This document shows positions 1 through 10,960 of a DNA stretch of 64,000 bases, one piece after another. Both the position numbers and the translations under genes were made by a program. The first letter of the stretch is position 1. Each line of letters starts with the position of its first letter. The DNA comes from Mesorhabditis belari (Eukaryota > Nematoda > Chromadorea > Rhabditida > Rhabditidae): NCBI GenBank assembly GCA_958450365.1, contig CAUEEP010000730.1, positions 1 through 64,000 on the forward strand, written 5' to 3'. Under the pieces are notes generated by a model. That model saw only the letters and a list, made by a program, of their open reading frames with translations, was not told the DNA's origin and searched no databases.

Positions 1-185
1 ATGATTTAAATCAAAAATATTAGCATTACATGGAAAAGCATTTGCATTTGATGGCTAAGAGTTTATAGCTACAATTGTAAAGGTTTCAAATCAGTAGCAA
101 TCCAAAAAAAACATTCAAATAGCAAAACGAATATGATAAGAGTACTTGCTTAGATTAGCCTCAGGATAAGTAAAATCTCAATGAT
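1..185 (-). repeat. Dispersed repeat, inverted partner at 10615-10806
   Basis: The first 185 bases read as a close reverse complement of 10615-10806; for example both contain the string for TTGATGGCTAAGAGTTTATA and the run ending in GAGATTTTAC. The two copies differ by small indels. The element may begin outside the window. No coding potential is seen in either copy. Confidence 0.75.
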
Positions 186-240
186 TTCCCCCTTGTGCTA
201 TAGTAATTCTTTGAAAGTTAAAATACTTGATTCATCGGCC

Positions 241-2789
241 TTATTGGTGGACGAGTGGACAACCTCCACCCATCAAGATGGGTGGAGGTTCGATTCTATC
301 TACCCACTAATTTTGGGGGCAATCAGCGTCCGTAAGTATCTGTGGTTCCCTTGTTAGCAATGTACTCACCACGTCAAATTCAGCCACCATTTGAGTTTGT
401 TCAAGTGTAAATGTCAATGATGAAGCCATTGCCGATGAGCTGGCCGTCTCCCCTCCTGCCGCTTGTTTTGCCATCCGATTCGCTGTCGCCAACACTGCAC
501 CCACCGAATTCGCCGATTGTGAAGCTAAAAGAGGTTTCGATTTTAGCCAACTTTTGTATGCATTGTTCATAGAATTTTCTTTTAAAGCTTACAACAAGTT
601 TACTTGTTATCTGCATGAATATCTAAATGTTATCTGAATGAATATCTGAATGTTATCTAAATGTTATCTAAATGTTATCTAAATGTTGAGCTATCTGAAT
701 GGCATTAATCTTAGTACAGTAGTGGCAGTTTTTTATGCAATAGTCTAGACATTTTCGCTTACGCGGTTTTTTACTCCGTGAACCATTTGGGCGGTTGTTT
801 GAGCGAGCTTTTCCTTTGGACAATGGTGGGGGTTGAACGGGTTGCAGGGTGGAGGATTGTTGAATGATTTGTTGGGGCTAAATTTTAGACTCAATATTGT
901 TGATGCTTTGATGAATACCTGTTGCATGGGCACTTGTGAAGTGGAGGGTTCTATGAGGATCTGCGAGGAATCATTCATTTGCACCTAAATGGTACAATAA
1001 AGAGAGTAAGATTGAGTATGCGAGAAGATGCGCGTTTTCAAGAGCACAAAGTACAGACCAGCTTTTAATCTGTAGCGTATAAAAATGTGATGAATATTGC
1101 TCGATTTTCCATAAAAACAAACGATTTGCTCCTCAGGCAACATTTGGATTTGAGTGTTTTGCATGTGTTGTGGTTGTAGTTGATGGATTTGTGGCTGTTG
1201 TTGCCCCGTTGAATCGTACTAAAGTTTTTTTGCTAGCAAAATATTCTATTCTTCTCTAAAGTCGGATCTAATCTAAACCTGATAGTATGTGGTTTGTTGT
1301 AGTTGACCCTGCGCATCCACATAGCTCATTTGTTCCCGTTGATGATAGACACCCGTCTGAAATTTATCCAATAAATTTGTAAAGCTATGAACTTAAATAC
1401 TGATTAATCTTTTCAGATTAATCTCTCAGAAATATTTCTGTACTTCTTGTTGCTGTGATGGTTGTTGCATTGGTCTCATTTCAGCATATTGCGTCGAGGA
1501 GCTCTGCTGGATGTGCGACGTCTCCATGTGATACGACGGAATCGCTCGATTCTCCATTTCATCGAAAACTAAATAGTCTTGTCTTGGTCATTGTTGTGAA
1601 GATAGCGTTTTATATCCGCAAAATTGTCGTTTTCTAAAGTGCACAGACTACGGAACGTTCTTAGTGACAACGATTTTTATTCCTCTCAAAGATCGATGAT
1701 CTTTGAGAGGAATAAAAATCCAAAAATTAGCTTGAATCTTGTACTGACACTGTTAAATTTTATAAAGAATATTAAAATGCCTTGAATTTTACAATGTGCA
1801 TTTAAAGATACAACTTGAAAGCTAACTAACCTTGTGAGAATTCATCGAATGGTAAATCGAGCGCGGCGGCGCTTGGCGAATGGTGTTGTTGCTGAAATGG
1901 TTAAAGTTTTCTTACAGAATACAATTTTCACCTTTCATCTCTACAATTTTCTCATTTTACAACTAAATTTTAAACTGGATCGTCTGGATTTAAACTGGCC
2001 TTTCTTCATTGCCTTTTATTTGATGATTTTCTTGTCCTTGCACTGGCATCATATTTCCTTGATCAAGGTAAATGAGTGTGCCGTCGGGTTGTTGCAATAC
2101 TTGCATTAATTGAACGGGCATGTTCGAGTTGTTGCTATTCGGAGCAAGATTGTGATTGATTTGTGATTGATTTGGTTGATTTGGGAACACATTCTGCACA
2201 GCCACATATCCCTGGGCAACACTTTGTAGATAGATTGGTGCATTCGGCTCTTGTTTCTTATTCTTTTTCTTCTTCGATTTTGATGGTTCTGCTTTTATTG
2301 ATGACTCTTGTGAGTGATTTGACGGCGGTTGAATAAGCAATTCAGTCTAAAAACTCATGCATAAAGCAAGGAAAGAGTTTATTCTTTGAATCTAAGTACA
2401 GGTAACTTTTTTTGTGAATAAACTCTCCCAAGCGTTTTCTTAAGAATCCTACATGCACACTGCAGAATCAAGCAATAAGCTAATCAAAAAAATAGGTCTG
2501 AAAAGCTACAGTAATTCTTTGAAAGTACTTGATTCATCGGCCTTATTGGTGGACGAGTCTTGGGTGGAGGTGGAGGTTGGGGAGTGGGTTCGGGTTGAGC
2601 CACTAATTGAGCCAATCTAAAGATATACAATTGAAGAATCGCTTTCTCCAACTCACTCAGCATGTTGTTGTTTGAGAACCTCAAAGAAAATATTCGTCCT
2701 CTTGGTCGTCATCTCGTTGATTCGGGCCTGAATTTTCTGCTTCTCCAACTCAAACGCCTTTTTGAGCATTTCTTCCAAGCGAGTGATTT
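241..2789 (-). CDS. Q-rich coiled-coil protein, 3' exons (5' end not resolved)
   Basis: Ten or more minus-strand exons join with matching phase. They run from a coiled-coil exon (2657-2789, starting near EITRLEEMLKKAFELEK), through a Pro-rich exon (ending KTRPPIRPMNQ), a Lys-rich and Asn/Gln-rich exon (about 2000-2345), a short QQHHSPSAAA exon near 1840-1900, then Gln-rich exons near 1450-1560, 1280-1350, 1140-1225 and 925-985. A basic exon with KGKARSNNRPNGSRSKK follows near 770-880, and a Ser/Thr-rich exon at about 370-565. A possible last exon ends at TAA 241-243. Composition suggests a nuclear, prion-like Q/N-rich regulator, but I recognise no family. The first exon was not found; the ATG-containing stretch near 2940 does not match in phase. 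Exon phases support expression; function is unknown. Confidence 0.6.
261..290. repeat. Perfect short palindrome (14-bp arms, 2-nt spacer)
   Basis: AACCTCCACCCATC is followed after AA by its exact reverse complement. It lies in the last putative exon or 3' UTR of the Q-rich gene. Together with the adjacent Pro-rich-exon remnant at 220-255 it looks like a small local inversion duplicate. Confidence 0.8.
605..700. repeat. Short tandem repeat, unit about 11-12 bp (ATGTTATCTAA)
   Basis: Several direct copies of ATGTTATCTAA or ATGTTATCTGAATGA occur in tandem. It falls in an intron of the minus-strand Q-rich gene. Confidence 0.75.
1672..1720. repeat. Perfect hairpin, 23-bp arms, 3-nt loop
   Basis: GATTTTTATTCCTCTCAAAG plus ATC is followed by GAT and then its exact reverse complement. 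It lies in an intron of the Q-rich gene. The arms are too perfect to be old; it could be a minimal foldback MITE or a replication-slippage product. Confidence 0.85.
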
Positions 2790-3121
2790 CTGGAAATTGT
2801 ATGAGTCAAATTTTTGCATTCTAAACCTCATTATCTTTCGATAAAGTGAATTAAGAACCAAAAAAATAAAGAAAACCAGTCAAATAATCTTTACTTACAA
2901 TAAACTTACGAACGCTGATTGCCGAACAACATTTTAAAGAGAGGCGACTCAGCCGAACAACATTTAAAAATTCAGCTGTAAAGCTCTAAGATTACGGTAG
3001 TTATAACGATGCTAAACATTTCGCTTTCTGTTGTTGTTGTTTCTCAGAGTCAATTCTATCTACCCACTAATTTTGGGGGCAATCAGCGTCCGTAAGTATC
3101 TGTGGTTCCCTTGTTAGCAAT

Positions 3122-3574
3122 GTACTCACCACTTCGATATTCAGCCACCATTTTTGTATGTTCAAGTGTAAGTTCAAGTGATGAGCTGACCGTCTCCCCT
3201 CCTGCCGCTTGTTTTGCCATCCGATTCGCTTTTTTTTTCATCGGTTTTTTACTCCGTGAACCATTTGGTCGATTGTTTGAGCGAGCTTTTCCTTTGGACA
3301 ATGGTGGGGGTTGAACGGGTTGCAGGGTGGAGGATTGTTGAATGATTTGTTGGAGCTAAATTTTAGCCTCAATATTGTTGCTGCTTTGATGAATACCTGT
3401 TGCATGGGCCCTTGTTTTTTACACCTTGAACCATTTGGTCGATTGTTTGAGCGAGCTTTTCCTGTGGACAATGCTTTGGACAAAGCTCTTCTCGCTTTTC
3501 TCGTTATCCGATTCACTGTCGCCAACACTGCACCCATCGAATTCGCCGATTGTGAAGCTAAAAGAGGTTTCAAT
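3122..3574 (-). pseudogene. Rearranged partial copy of the Q-rich gene 3' exons
   Basis: Two minus-strand exons separated by a 40-nt intron repeat the sequence of the 3' exons of the neighbouring gene, but in shuffled order. The first starts like the Ser/Thr-rich exon (SQSANSMGAVLATVN), then jumps to KARSNNRPNGSR and the GPMQQ donor. The second starts QQIIQQSSTLQPVQ, repeats the basic exon, then jumps straight into the ANRMAKQAAGGE exon, bypassing the intron present in the main copy. Both reading frames stay open and the splice signals are kept, so it could be an upstream part of the same gene rather than a dead fragment. Confidence 0.5.
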
Positions 3575-3836
3575 TTTTCAAAGAAGCAAAAAAAAATGAA
3601 GACAGCAAAGGTAATTGTCGTGTTATTTTGGACATTTATTATCTAAGATTTTACATTTTGTGATTCTAGGGCGTCATGTAAAAAAGCGGGTAAACGCAAA
3701 AAAGAGAAAGGGGGGAAAGGAGGCTTGATGTGGGCCGAGATCGGGGGAGAGTTAGTTGCATGTGTTGTGTGTGCCAACGGCCGTCTCGCATCCACTCACG
3801 CGTCACGGTTATTTGGAGAAGAGCCAACTGGGGGAG

Positions 3837-3902
<66 letters not shown>
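3837..3902. repeat. (CAA)n trinucleotide tract, about 22 units
   Basis: An uninterrupted CAA/AAC/ACA run, open in all three plus frames (Gln, Asn or Thr). No splice-supported gene runs through it, so I treat it as a microsatellite upstream of the defensin gene rather than a polyglutamine protein. Confidence 0.9.
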
Positions 3903-3903
<1 letters not shown>

Positions 3904-4070
3904 TACACTATGTCCGATTTTCCATGTTTGAACTGAAATTCAAAGATTTCTTGCTTGATAATCTATAGAGAAGTAAACGTATTAATAAATAACTTTTGAG
4001 ATATTTTAGAGAGTTTATTGGGCATTAGTTCATTTGTTATTTATATTTCTATTAGAAATCTTTAGAAAGA

Positions 4071-4320
4071 ATGAAATCGCTCATCATCATTCTCATCATC
4101 ATTCTTGTGCCAGATTGTTTGCGTTTTCGGTGGCTATATCTCAACATGTGCCCGAATGGAACAAGGCTGGGAGACAATAGCTGAAGCGGGAGTTGAAGGG
4201 GCATGTAGTGAAGCATGTTGGGTGAAGAATTGTGGGAATGGACATTGTGAGAATCGAGAAAGATGGGTGTGTGTCTGTTCGAGATGTGATGATGGTAGTG
4301 TGTTTACAATTGGTGGCTAA
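4071..4320 (+). CDS. ABF-type nematode defensin (CS-alpha-beta antimicrobial peptide), apparently frameshifted
   Basis: The mature region (about 4110-4320) contains STCARM, then an eight-cysteine array with a C-x3-C element (CSEAC), a GxC element (GNGHC) and a final CVCSRC. That is the cysteine plan of nematode antibacterial factors (ABF/ASABF), secreted peptides with four disulfides. An ATG at 4071 opens a hydrophobic leader, MKSLIIILIIILV, eight bases after a TTTAG trans-splice-like acceptor. The leader is, however, one base out of frame with the mature region and no intron fits between them. The gene is therefore either a recent pseudogene, a base-calling error, or uses another leader. TAA overlaps an AATAAA poly(A) signal (4319-4324). 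Family call is firm; activity is not. Confidence 0.75.
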
Positions 4321-4324
4321 TAAA
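4319..4324 (+). terminator. Poly(A) signal AATAAA of the defensin gene
   Basis: AATAAA overlaps the TAA stop codon of the defensin reading frame, giving a very short 3' UTR. Confidence 0.6.
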
Positions 4325-4649
4325 GAACTTTGAGAAGTTTGAGATCTAAAGCGCACAAGATTACCAAGACAAACAACTCAACAAATCAACAAATCAATCA
4401 AAAAGAGTTCTGAGAAACAAATACCAGATTTGAGTCAACATTTTGTTTCTCTAGAAAGACAACAGCTAAAACATCTCATTTTCTGTTTAAAACTGAAGTT
4501 GTTATTGAAAAAAGCTCTTCTAATCTAAATTTTACTAAAATTTTGAATGAAAATAGTAAGTAACTTTTAACCCATAAGAAATAGAAAGTTTTGATGTATA
4601 CTTTTAACATTTAAGGAGTAAGGAAGACAGTAAAGTAAGGAAGACAAAG

Positions 4650-4860
4650 TGCGTTGTGGTGTAAAGGCTAGCACAGTAGCCCGGTAAGCGAATGGCCTCG
4701 GGTTCGAGTCCCAGCGGTGCTCGAGTTTTTGATCTGCCCTAGTCCAACTGCCGACCACGGAAGGATAGGCTTGGCAATGCTGGCTAAGGTCTTCATACCT
4801 AGTTTCGAGCGTACCCCAGGCCTATCAAACGTGTGGAACCGTCTCGTCCAGAAAGGAGGG
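4650..4860 (+). mobile_element. tRNA-derived SINE, copy 1
   Basis: The head contains box A-like TGGTGTAAAGGCTAGCACA and box B GGTTCGAGTCC, the internal RNA polymerase III promoter of a tRNA, here most like Gln/Glu isoacceptors. The T-arm pairs imperfectly and the anticodon loop is not canonical, so it is not a functional tRNA. A GC-richer body follows to about 4860. Confidence 0.7.
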
Positions 4861-4892
4861 AACTTAACTCCCTCTGGAGTAAGGAGATCAAA

Positions 4893-5075
4893 TGCCTTTT
4901 GGTGTAATGGTTAGCACAGTCGCCCGGTAAGCGAATGGTCTCGGGTTCGAGTCCGGCAGCGCGCCGGATTCAGATTTTGATGTTTCAACTTAACCAATAA
5001 GTACCAAAATTGCTTGTAAAAAGGAATTTGGATGGAAATTCCTAGAACCCTAAGTTGGTCGTGCTCATTGTAGTC
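4893..5075 (+). mobile_element. tRNA-derived SINE, copy 2
   Basis: Box A TGGTGTAATGGTTAGCACA and box B GGTTCGAGTCC are followed by a body (TAAGTACCAAAATTGCTTGT, TAGAACCCTAAGTTG) shared with copy 3 at 7498. It lies immediately after copy 1. Confidence 0.75.
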
Positions 5076-5900
5076 ACCAATATTCAAACGCCAAAGTGCC
5101 TCCAGACAAATCAAATCCCTTTCTCACTTGGGTGTTCTTATCTTTTTTTGCACTGTTGTGCGATCTACTCTTCTTTTACCCAAAAAAAGAGCCGATGATT
5201 GAGATCAATGACTGGAGAGTTGAAGGGAAGAGATTTTGTTGAGGTCGAGGGTCGGATTTCATCGTTTTCTCCCTCCGAGAGTGGATCGATTGCGCCATCG
5301 ATGAGAAAAGGGTAAATAGAATCATCCACATATGGATTGATCGAGGGGAAATAAAGGGAACAGGCGCTGCTTAGACTATTTGTTCTTAGAGAGTTCCTTG
5401 AGTAAAGTTTTTAAAATATGGCAGTTTTTTAAGAGTACCATAATCTTGGCACTAGTTTGCACTAGAGTACCATAATCTTGGCACTAGTTTTATCCAATCT
5501 ATATGTGCTTGATCTGCGAGGATTTACGAAGGTAACCGAAAGATAGCTTGGATAAAAGAGATACGATTGTAAACTTCTGAGAGTTGACATGTTTTAGAAA
5601 AGGTGAAAGAAAAAGGAACAGATGGAAGCACGGATTGGCATTCTTGTCTTTTAGACATATGATGCGGAGTTGAATAGACTGAACGAAGTTGACACCCACT
5701 CCATTGAATGGATGGAGATCTGTAGATCCATTTGAGTACCTCCAATCCCTCTTTCAAGTACCATCTTCTTCATCTTAGTTTCTTTAGTTTTCTTTCCCAA
5801 GCCTTTCCCCCCTTGTAGCCTAGATTAGCGATCGAGTGTTGCTGACCTGAAAGAGGTCTAACTTTTTACCAATTTTCTTCAATTCTGTAACTTTGTAATA
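5076..5900. other. Intergenic, no gene seen
   Basis: No splice-supported coding region was found. The only structure is a 26-bp direct duplication (AGTACCATAATCTTGGCACT core) at about 5433-5458 and 5465-5490. Confidence 0.5.
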
Positions 5901-5902
5901 TA

Positions 5903-6425
5903 TTAGGTTGATGCAAAAGTCTTTTTTCATTTTTTTCGTACTTCTTTTGAAAAATAACAAAGTCATCAATTAACCTATGGTTTGCTCTAAATGAAAAGTG
6001 TTTATTGTTCAATTTCCCATCTTTTTAAGTCAATTTGGGTTCACTTTCAAGCAAATTCGAGAGTGAAAACGGGTTTTTCATAAAAATCTATAAAAACCTC
6101 TATAAAGAAATTGGCTGAATCAATTTCTCTGAAAATCTGAAAAAAATATCTAACTTTTTGTGCTCTATCTTTTATTTATTAACATCAAGATTGGTTTCCT
6201 TAGCTAAAGCGTCTAAAATGCATCATCGAGTCGTCGCCTTTTTTGACTACCCGACTTCAGGCTCTCAAAAAAATCTAGACATAAGACATTTTAAACTCGT
6301 TTTAATGTCATTTTGCAGAAAAATAATTGGCCTTTCGAATGCAATAAACCGTTGTTCAATTCGTGCATTTGTTACTTTTTAACGGGAGTACGAAAAAAAT
6401 GAAAAAGACTTTTGCATCAACCTAA
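5903..6425. mobile_element. Mariner-type MITE (523 bp, TA target site)
   Basis: The element starts TTAGGTTGATGCAAAAGTC and ends with the inverted copy, giving terminal inverted repeats of about 40 bp, and is flanked by TA on both sides. TTAGGTTG is a typical mariner terminus. The interior has no transposase. A diverged relative lies upstream of the F-box gene at 32292-32630. Confidence 0.85.
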
Positions 6426-7316
6426 TAGATTTGAGTTGTTTTAATAGATTTCTTTTACCGAAAAGAAGGGCCGGATTGGGAAAGGTCTGGGTGGGGGAGG
6501 ATTGGATGGGGAAGAATTGGGTGGGTAAGGTTGGTTTGTTGGTTTTTTTTTAAAGAAAGATCTGATTGAGCAAGATCTGATTGAGCAAGATCTGATTGAG
6601 CAAGATCTAATTGAGGAAGATCTTTTTTAAGTTCTCATAAACAATGTGAGCTATTGTATGTGTCAGCTATTGTCAGCTATTGTCAGCACTTGATCTTATC
6701 AATCAATCTTATCCTTGTTATCAGCTTTAATATCAGATATTCAAGCTTGGATTTGAACTTTAGAGAACTCAAACGTTTCTCTGTATTTCTTTCTTTACTA
6801 GAATGTTTTCCTATTGTTTCTTAAAAATTGAGAACTTTTGAAAACCATCTCTCTTAATGCATCCTAATGCAGTCTCGCCAAGTTGAGAGTTCAAGTTTGC
6901 ACACCTGTGAACTCTTGGTTGGTTTGGGAATGGTTTTGGGACTGTCAATGAGTGACAAATGAGGTCGGCTCATCAAAGGGACACCAATTTGTGGAGGCGA
7001 TCTTTCTCTTTCCTTCTAATCCTTTCTCTCATTCAACTCACTCATCGCACACACGTGTCTAGTCACGAATACAAAACTTTTTTTGATAATTGAGCCACCC
7101 CATCCTAATTACAGACCAATTTGCTAGCAACATTGAGGTTTTCGAATTTGAATTCAAATCCATTTCCATTCAATTTCCTTTTTTGACGTTAATACACTAG
7201 TTAGGTTGACAACGTTAATACACTAGTTTCCCATACTTCTATCAAGGATTACATTAGAATTACGGTAAGTTATTCAATCAAAACTTTTACCCATACAGGT
7301 AACAATAGAATAATCG
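6426..7316. other. Intergenic with a 15-bp tandem repeat
   Basis: Four copies of a unit around AGATCTGATTGAGCA occur at 6556-6620 and a TCAGCTATTG repeat near 6655-6690. Otherwise nothing recognisable. Confidence 0.55.
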
Positions 7317-7833
7317 AGTTGAAAATTATATTAAGAAAATTCTATCAATACAAAATCTCAAAACATTCCACTCTCCATAAGTCGGAGAATTTCTTCAAAA
7401 ATTTTCCCGTTTCTTTCAAAATTCTTGTTTTCAAATGATTGACATTTGGGAAAATCTCAATTCACAAAATCATTGAATTGATCTTTTTTGAGAATCAAGT
7501 GCGTTTTGGTGTAATGGTTAGCACAGCGAATGGTCTCGGTTTCGAGTCCGGCAGTGCGCGAGTTTTTGATCTGACCTAGTTCCAACTTAACTAATAAGTA
7601 CCAAAATTGCTTGTAAAAAGGAATGGAAATTTCTAGAACCCTAAGTTGTTGAAATCGAGTTGAAAATTCTATCTAGAAAATTCTATCAATACAAAATCTC
7701 AAAACGTTCCACTTCCCATAAGCTGGAGAATTTCTTCAAAAATTTTCCCTTTTCTTTCAAAATTCTTGTTTTCAAATGATTGACATTTGGAGAAATCTCA
7801 ATTCACAAAATCATTGAATTGATCATTTTTGAG
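7317..7833. repeat. Direct repeat pair (about 178 bp) flanking SINE copy 3
   Basis: 7317-7494 and 7656-7833 are about 90 percent alike (both contain CTATCAATACAAAATCTCAA and TTTCAAATGATTGACATTTG). Between them sits tRNA-derived SINE copy 3 (7498-7655) with box A TGGTGTAATGGTTAGCACA and a partly deleted anticodon arm. A segmental duplication appears to have captured the SINE, because 178 bp is far longer than a normal SINE target-site duplication. Confidence 0.7.
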
Positions 7834-7890
7834 AAAGAGAGAAAGAGAGAAAGAGAGAAAGAAAGAAAGAGAGAAAGAGAGAAAGATAAA
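7832..7890. repeat. Purine (GAAAGAGA)n microsatellite
   Basis: A pure GA-rich strand of about 60 bp directly after the direct repeat. Confidence 0.85.
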
Positions 7891-8092
7891 GATCTTCAAT
7901 CTTCAATCTTCAAATATCCTGTGTGTGAATGAGAGTGAACATTGGAATATGCAAATTTGAGACAAAGAGAAACAAGACGGATCACCGTTTTGACATAAAG
8001 AAGTCTTTGAATGGGATTGCATGAAATCCTGACATCTTTTCTCTTTCAAATGGATAAAAGCAATGAATCTTTCCCCTTGATACCAATTAGTT

Positions 8093-8438
8093 GGATGGGG
8101 AAAGATCCTCCATCTCCGCCCACTCTCACACTCTTCAAATCGATTCCATCCAAGATCTAGCAACTATTATTGGGTTGGTGAATTGATATTTCTTGAAAAC
8201 CAGTTTTTGAATCGTTCTGAAAATTTGGATATAAGCTTGATTTTTGATTCTCTACAACTTTCCCATTGACACCAAAATGGGTTTCTTTTGAAGAAAGTCC
8301 TCAAACTGTCACATATGACAATAGCCGGCAGTTTTCAATTCACCAACCCAATAGTTGGATGGATGGGGAAAGATCCTCCATCTCCGCCCACTCTCACACT
8401 CTTCAAATCGATTCCATCCAAGATCTAGCAACTATTAC
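8093..8438. repeat. 85-bp direct duplication split by a 182-bp MITE
   Basis: The segment starting at the GGATGGGGAAAGATCC string recurs at about 8093-8169 and 8354-8438. Between them 8170-8351 has inverted termini TTGGGTTGGTGAATTG and flanking TA dinucleotides, the signature of a Tc1/mariner-type MITE. The flanking duplication is far larger than a TA duplication, so tandem duplication and insertion were separate events. Confidence 0.75.
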
Positions 8439-8802
8439 GTTTAATGTATGCAATATATCATATTAGCATATTAGTTTTCCTTTTCTTTATCTTTATCTTT
8501 ATTTGCATACTTACTATAGTCATAAATCTAGTTTAACTTCATTTTCATTAAGATTTTTGTTTGAAAGTTGTTTCGTTTACTAGCCAAACACAATTTTAAC
8601 AATAAGAAAAGTTTCTATCAGAGTAATACGATAGAAAAGTTTAAATTCAATCGATCCATTGCTTCAATCAATCCATTGCTTCAATTCAATCCATGATTCA
8701 ATCGATCCAACTCATTGCTTTATCTCTCATGATCAAAATCCATGTCACGATTGACAAAAAAAGCCAAACCCAATGACTCTCAATTAGCTTTAAACTAGAA
8801 TT

Positions 8803-9160
8803 TCAGCCTTAATGACTAAAATCTTGGCTTTCGCTTTAATCTGGCTTGGCTTGGCGTAGAGATTTGCTTTTTATCTGGACTCTGGAGCAAACTCTGGAGG
8901 TCATATTGTCTTCAATTTGCATTTAAAGCTTGCATTCTTATTATTCTCTAACTATTTGACAATCTCTAGCTATCTCTTTGAATAAATCTCAGCCTTACTG
9001 ACTAAAACCTTGGCTTTCGCTTTAATCTGTCTTGGCTTGGTGTAGAAATTTGGTTAACTATGAACTCTGGAGCAAACTCTGGAGGTTATATTGTCTTCAA
9101 TTTGCATTTAAAGCTTGCATTCTTATTATTCTTATTATTCTCTAACTATCTCTTTGAATG
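8803..9160. repeat. Tandem duplication, unit about 180 bp
   Basis: Two adjacent copies share CTTGGCTTTCGCTTTAATCT, GAGCAAACTCTGGAGGT and TTGCATTTAAAGCTTGCATT. No coding signal. Confidence 0.75.
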
Positions 9161-9367
9161 AAAACCCTAGCTTTTCTCCTTTCTTCATCGGTTTCCCTTT
9201 GTTCATTCGACCACCCTTTGTGATGATTTACGATCTATCAAACACCACATCTGGTTTCTCAGATTTTATAAAGAAAAATAGCAAAGATTATTGAAAACAG
9301 TTGTCTTTCTTTATTTGAATTATATGCTCACGTACTATGTAAAACGCTAAGATTTAGGAATTAGAAG

Positions 9368-9990
9368 AACTTCCTTTGAACCAAGCAAAAAACCAAGCAA
9401 AAAGAACTTCCTAGCAACCATTTCCTGTATCTTTGATCTTTCGCTAAAGTTCCCCCAATTCAAGTGGATCTAACCTTTTTTACAAGCTTCCTCTAAATAA
9501 GCAGCTTCTCCAAAAGTTTTCAAGATTGAGCTATGGCTTGAACGAACAAGAGCTCCACCCTTCAATCCAATCGGGAACTATTCGAAATTGGTCTTCCTGG
9601 CTTCAACCAGATCAGAAATTGTTTTGGACGAACTTCCTTTGAACCAAGCAAAAAACCAAGCAAAAAGAACTTCCTAGCAACCATTTCCTGTATCTTTGAT
9701 CTTCTTTTTGAGCTAAAGTTCCCCCAATTCAAGTGGGTGCAAATCCCTTTTGCATAAAAGCTCTTCTTTGATTCTACCAAAAAAAGGCCGATCATCGTCT
9801 CTTTCCCTTTCTTTTCTCCATAGTCCATTTGGTTATTTGTCTATCGGATTCTTCTCTTCATTCTTTCCTTTTCTCTTTCTCTTATTCGTTGAACGAACAA
9901 GAGCTCCACCCTTCAATCCAATCGGGAACTATTCGAAAATGGTCTTCCTGGCTTCAAGCAGATCAGAAATTGTTTTGGTTCTAGATCTTT
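9368..9990. repeat. Tandem duplication, unit about 260-360 bp
   Basis: 9368-9629 recurs at 9630-9990 with an insertion in the second copy. Shared strings include CCAAGCAAAAAGAACTTCCT and GAGCTCCACCCTTCAATCC. It contains open frames on both strands but no splice-supported gene. Confidence 0.75.
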
Positions 9991-10030
9991 CTTATAGATC
10001 TTTCTTATAGATCTTTCTTATAGGTCTTTC
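9978..10030. repeat. 13-bp tandem repeat (TAGATCTTTCTTA)
   Basis: Four consecutive copies, the last diverged. Confidence 0.8.
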
Positions 10031-10614
10031 TTTTAATTTCCAATCTTGAATCCAATCTTCAATTAAACTTCTCCATTTCCTCGGTTCAATCATTCGACAA
10101 AATCTAGTTGATAAGGGAAGTTTAGCTTTCAGAAACTTCTCTTTGAAACAAATTCAATTCTTCACCTTGAACAAGAACTGATCTCTTTTCTCTAAAATCT
10201 TTTCGATTCTTTTCCATCAATAGGTGTTAATCACATTCAATTTGAATGGTTATCCCTTTCCTTCTCTTTGACCGATTATTGCCATGAACTCTCCTCATCA
10301 CACCCATTGAAAACTCTCAAAAAATGCCGGAGGCCATCGAATTCTCAGGGTTTACGATTTGAGAATCATCACCTTAAAACGTTGCATTTAAATCGTAAAA
10401 TCCCGAACGACCGATGCTTTTGAGGACAAAATTAGTATCAATATCTAAACGATAAAATTTAGTGCTAACTTTTTGAGTTTACTGTAAACCCTTTCAGCTA
10501 ATGACAGCTAAACAAAAATTAATAGCCTAGTAAACTAGTTTAAACTAAAATTGCAGAGTTTTCAGTTTGCAAAGTTTTCAACTCAGAGTCAGTTATTCTT
10601 TCAACTCAGAGTCA

Positions 10615-10806
10615 GTTATTATCATTGAGATTTTACCTATCCTGAGGCTAATCGAAGCATGTACTCTTATCATATTCGTTTTGCTATTTGAATGTTTTTG
10701 AACGTTTGAATGTTTTCAACGATTTGAAACCTTTACAATTGTAGCTATAAACTCTTAGCCATCAAATGCAAATGCTTTTCCATGTAATGCTAATATTTTT
10801 GATTTA
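10615..10806 (+). repeat. Dispersed repeat, inverted partner at 1-185
   Basis: Reverse-complement match to the start of the window, about 10.5 kb away. Confidence 0.75.
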
Positions 10807-10960
10807 ACTCATTGCCTTATTGCTGTTTTTTCATTCGACTTCCTTTCTAATGGCATCGTTGAATCGTGGATATGAAATATTGTCTATAAAATATGGTAAA
10901 CTTGTATGTTTACCAGATTTCTTTCATTTTATTGATCAACATTTGATTGCTTAACGAATC

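Noticed and set aside
3725..3968. Open frames with long Gln, Asn or Thr runs
   Set aside because: All three frames are open only because of the (CAA)n tract; no splice or domain support.
4567..4758. Minus-strand frame containing DSNPRP
   Set aside because: This is the antisense of the tRNA-derived SINE head, a known source of false proteins.
4893..4965. Functional tRNA gene
   Set aside because: Boxes A and B are good but the T-arm and anticodon arm have mismatches and there is no paired acceptor stem.
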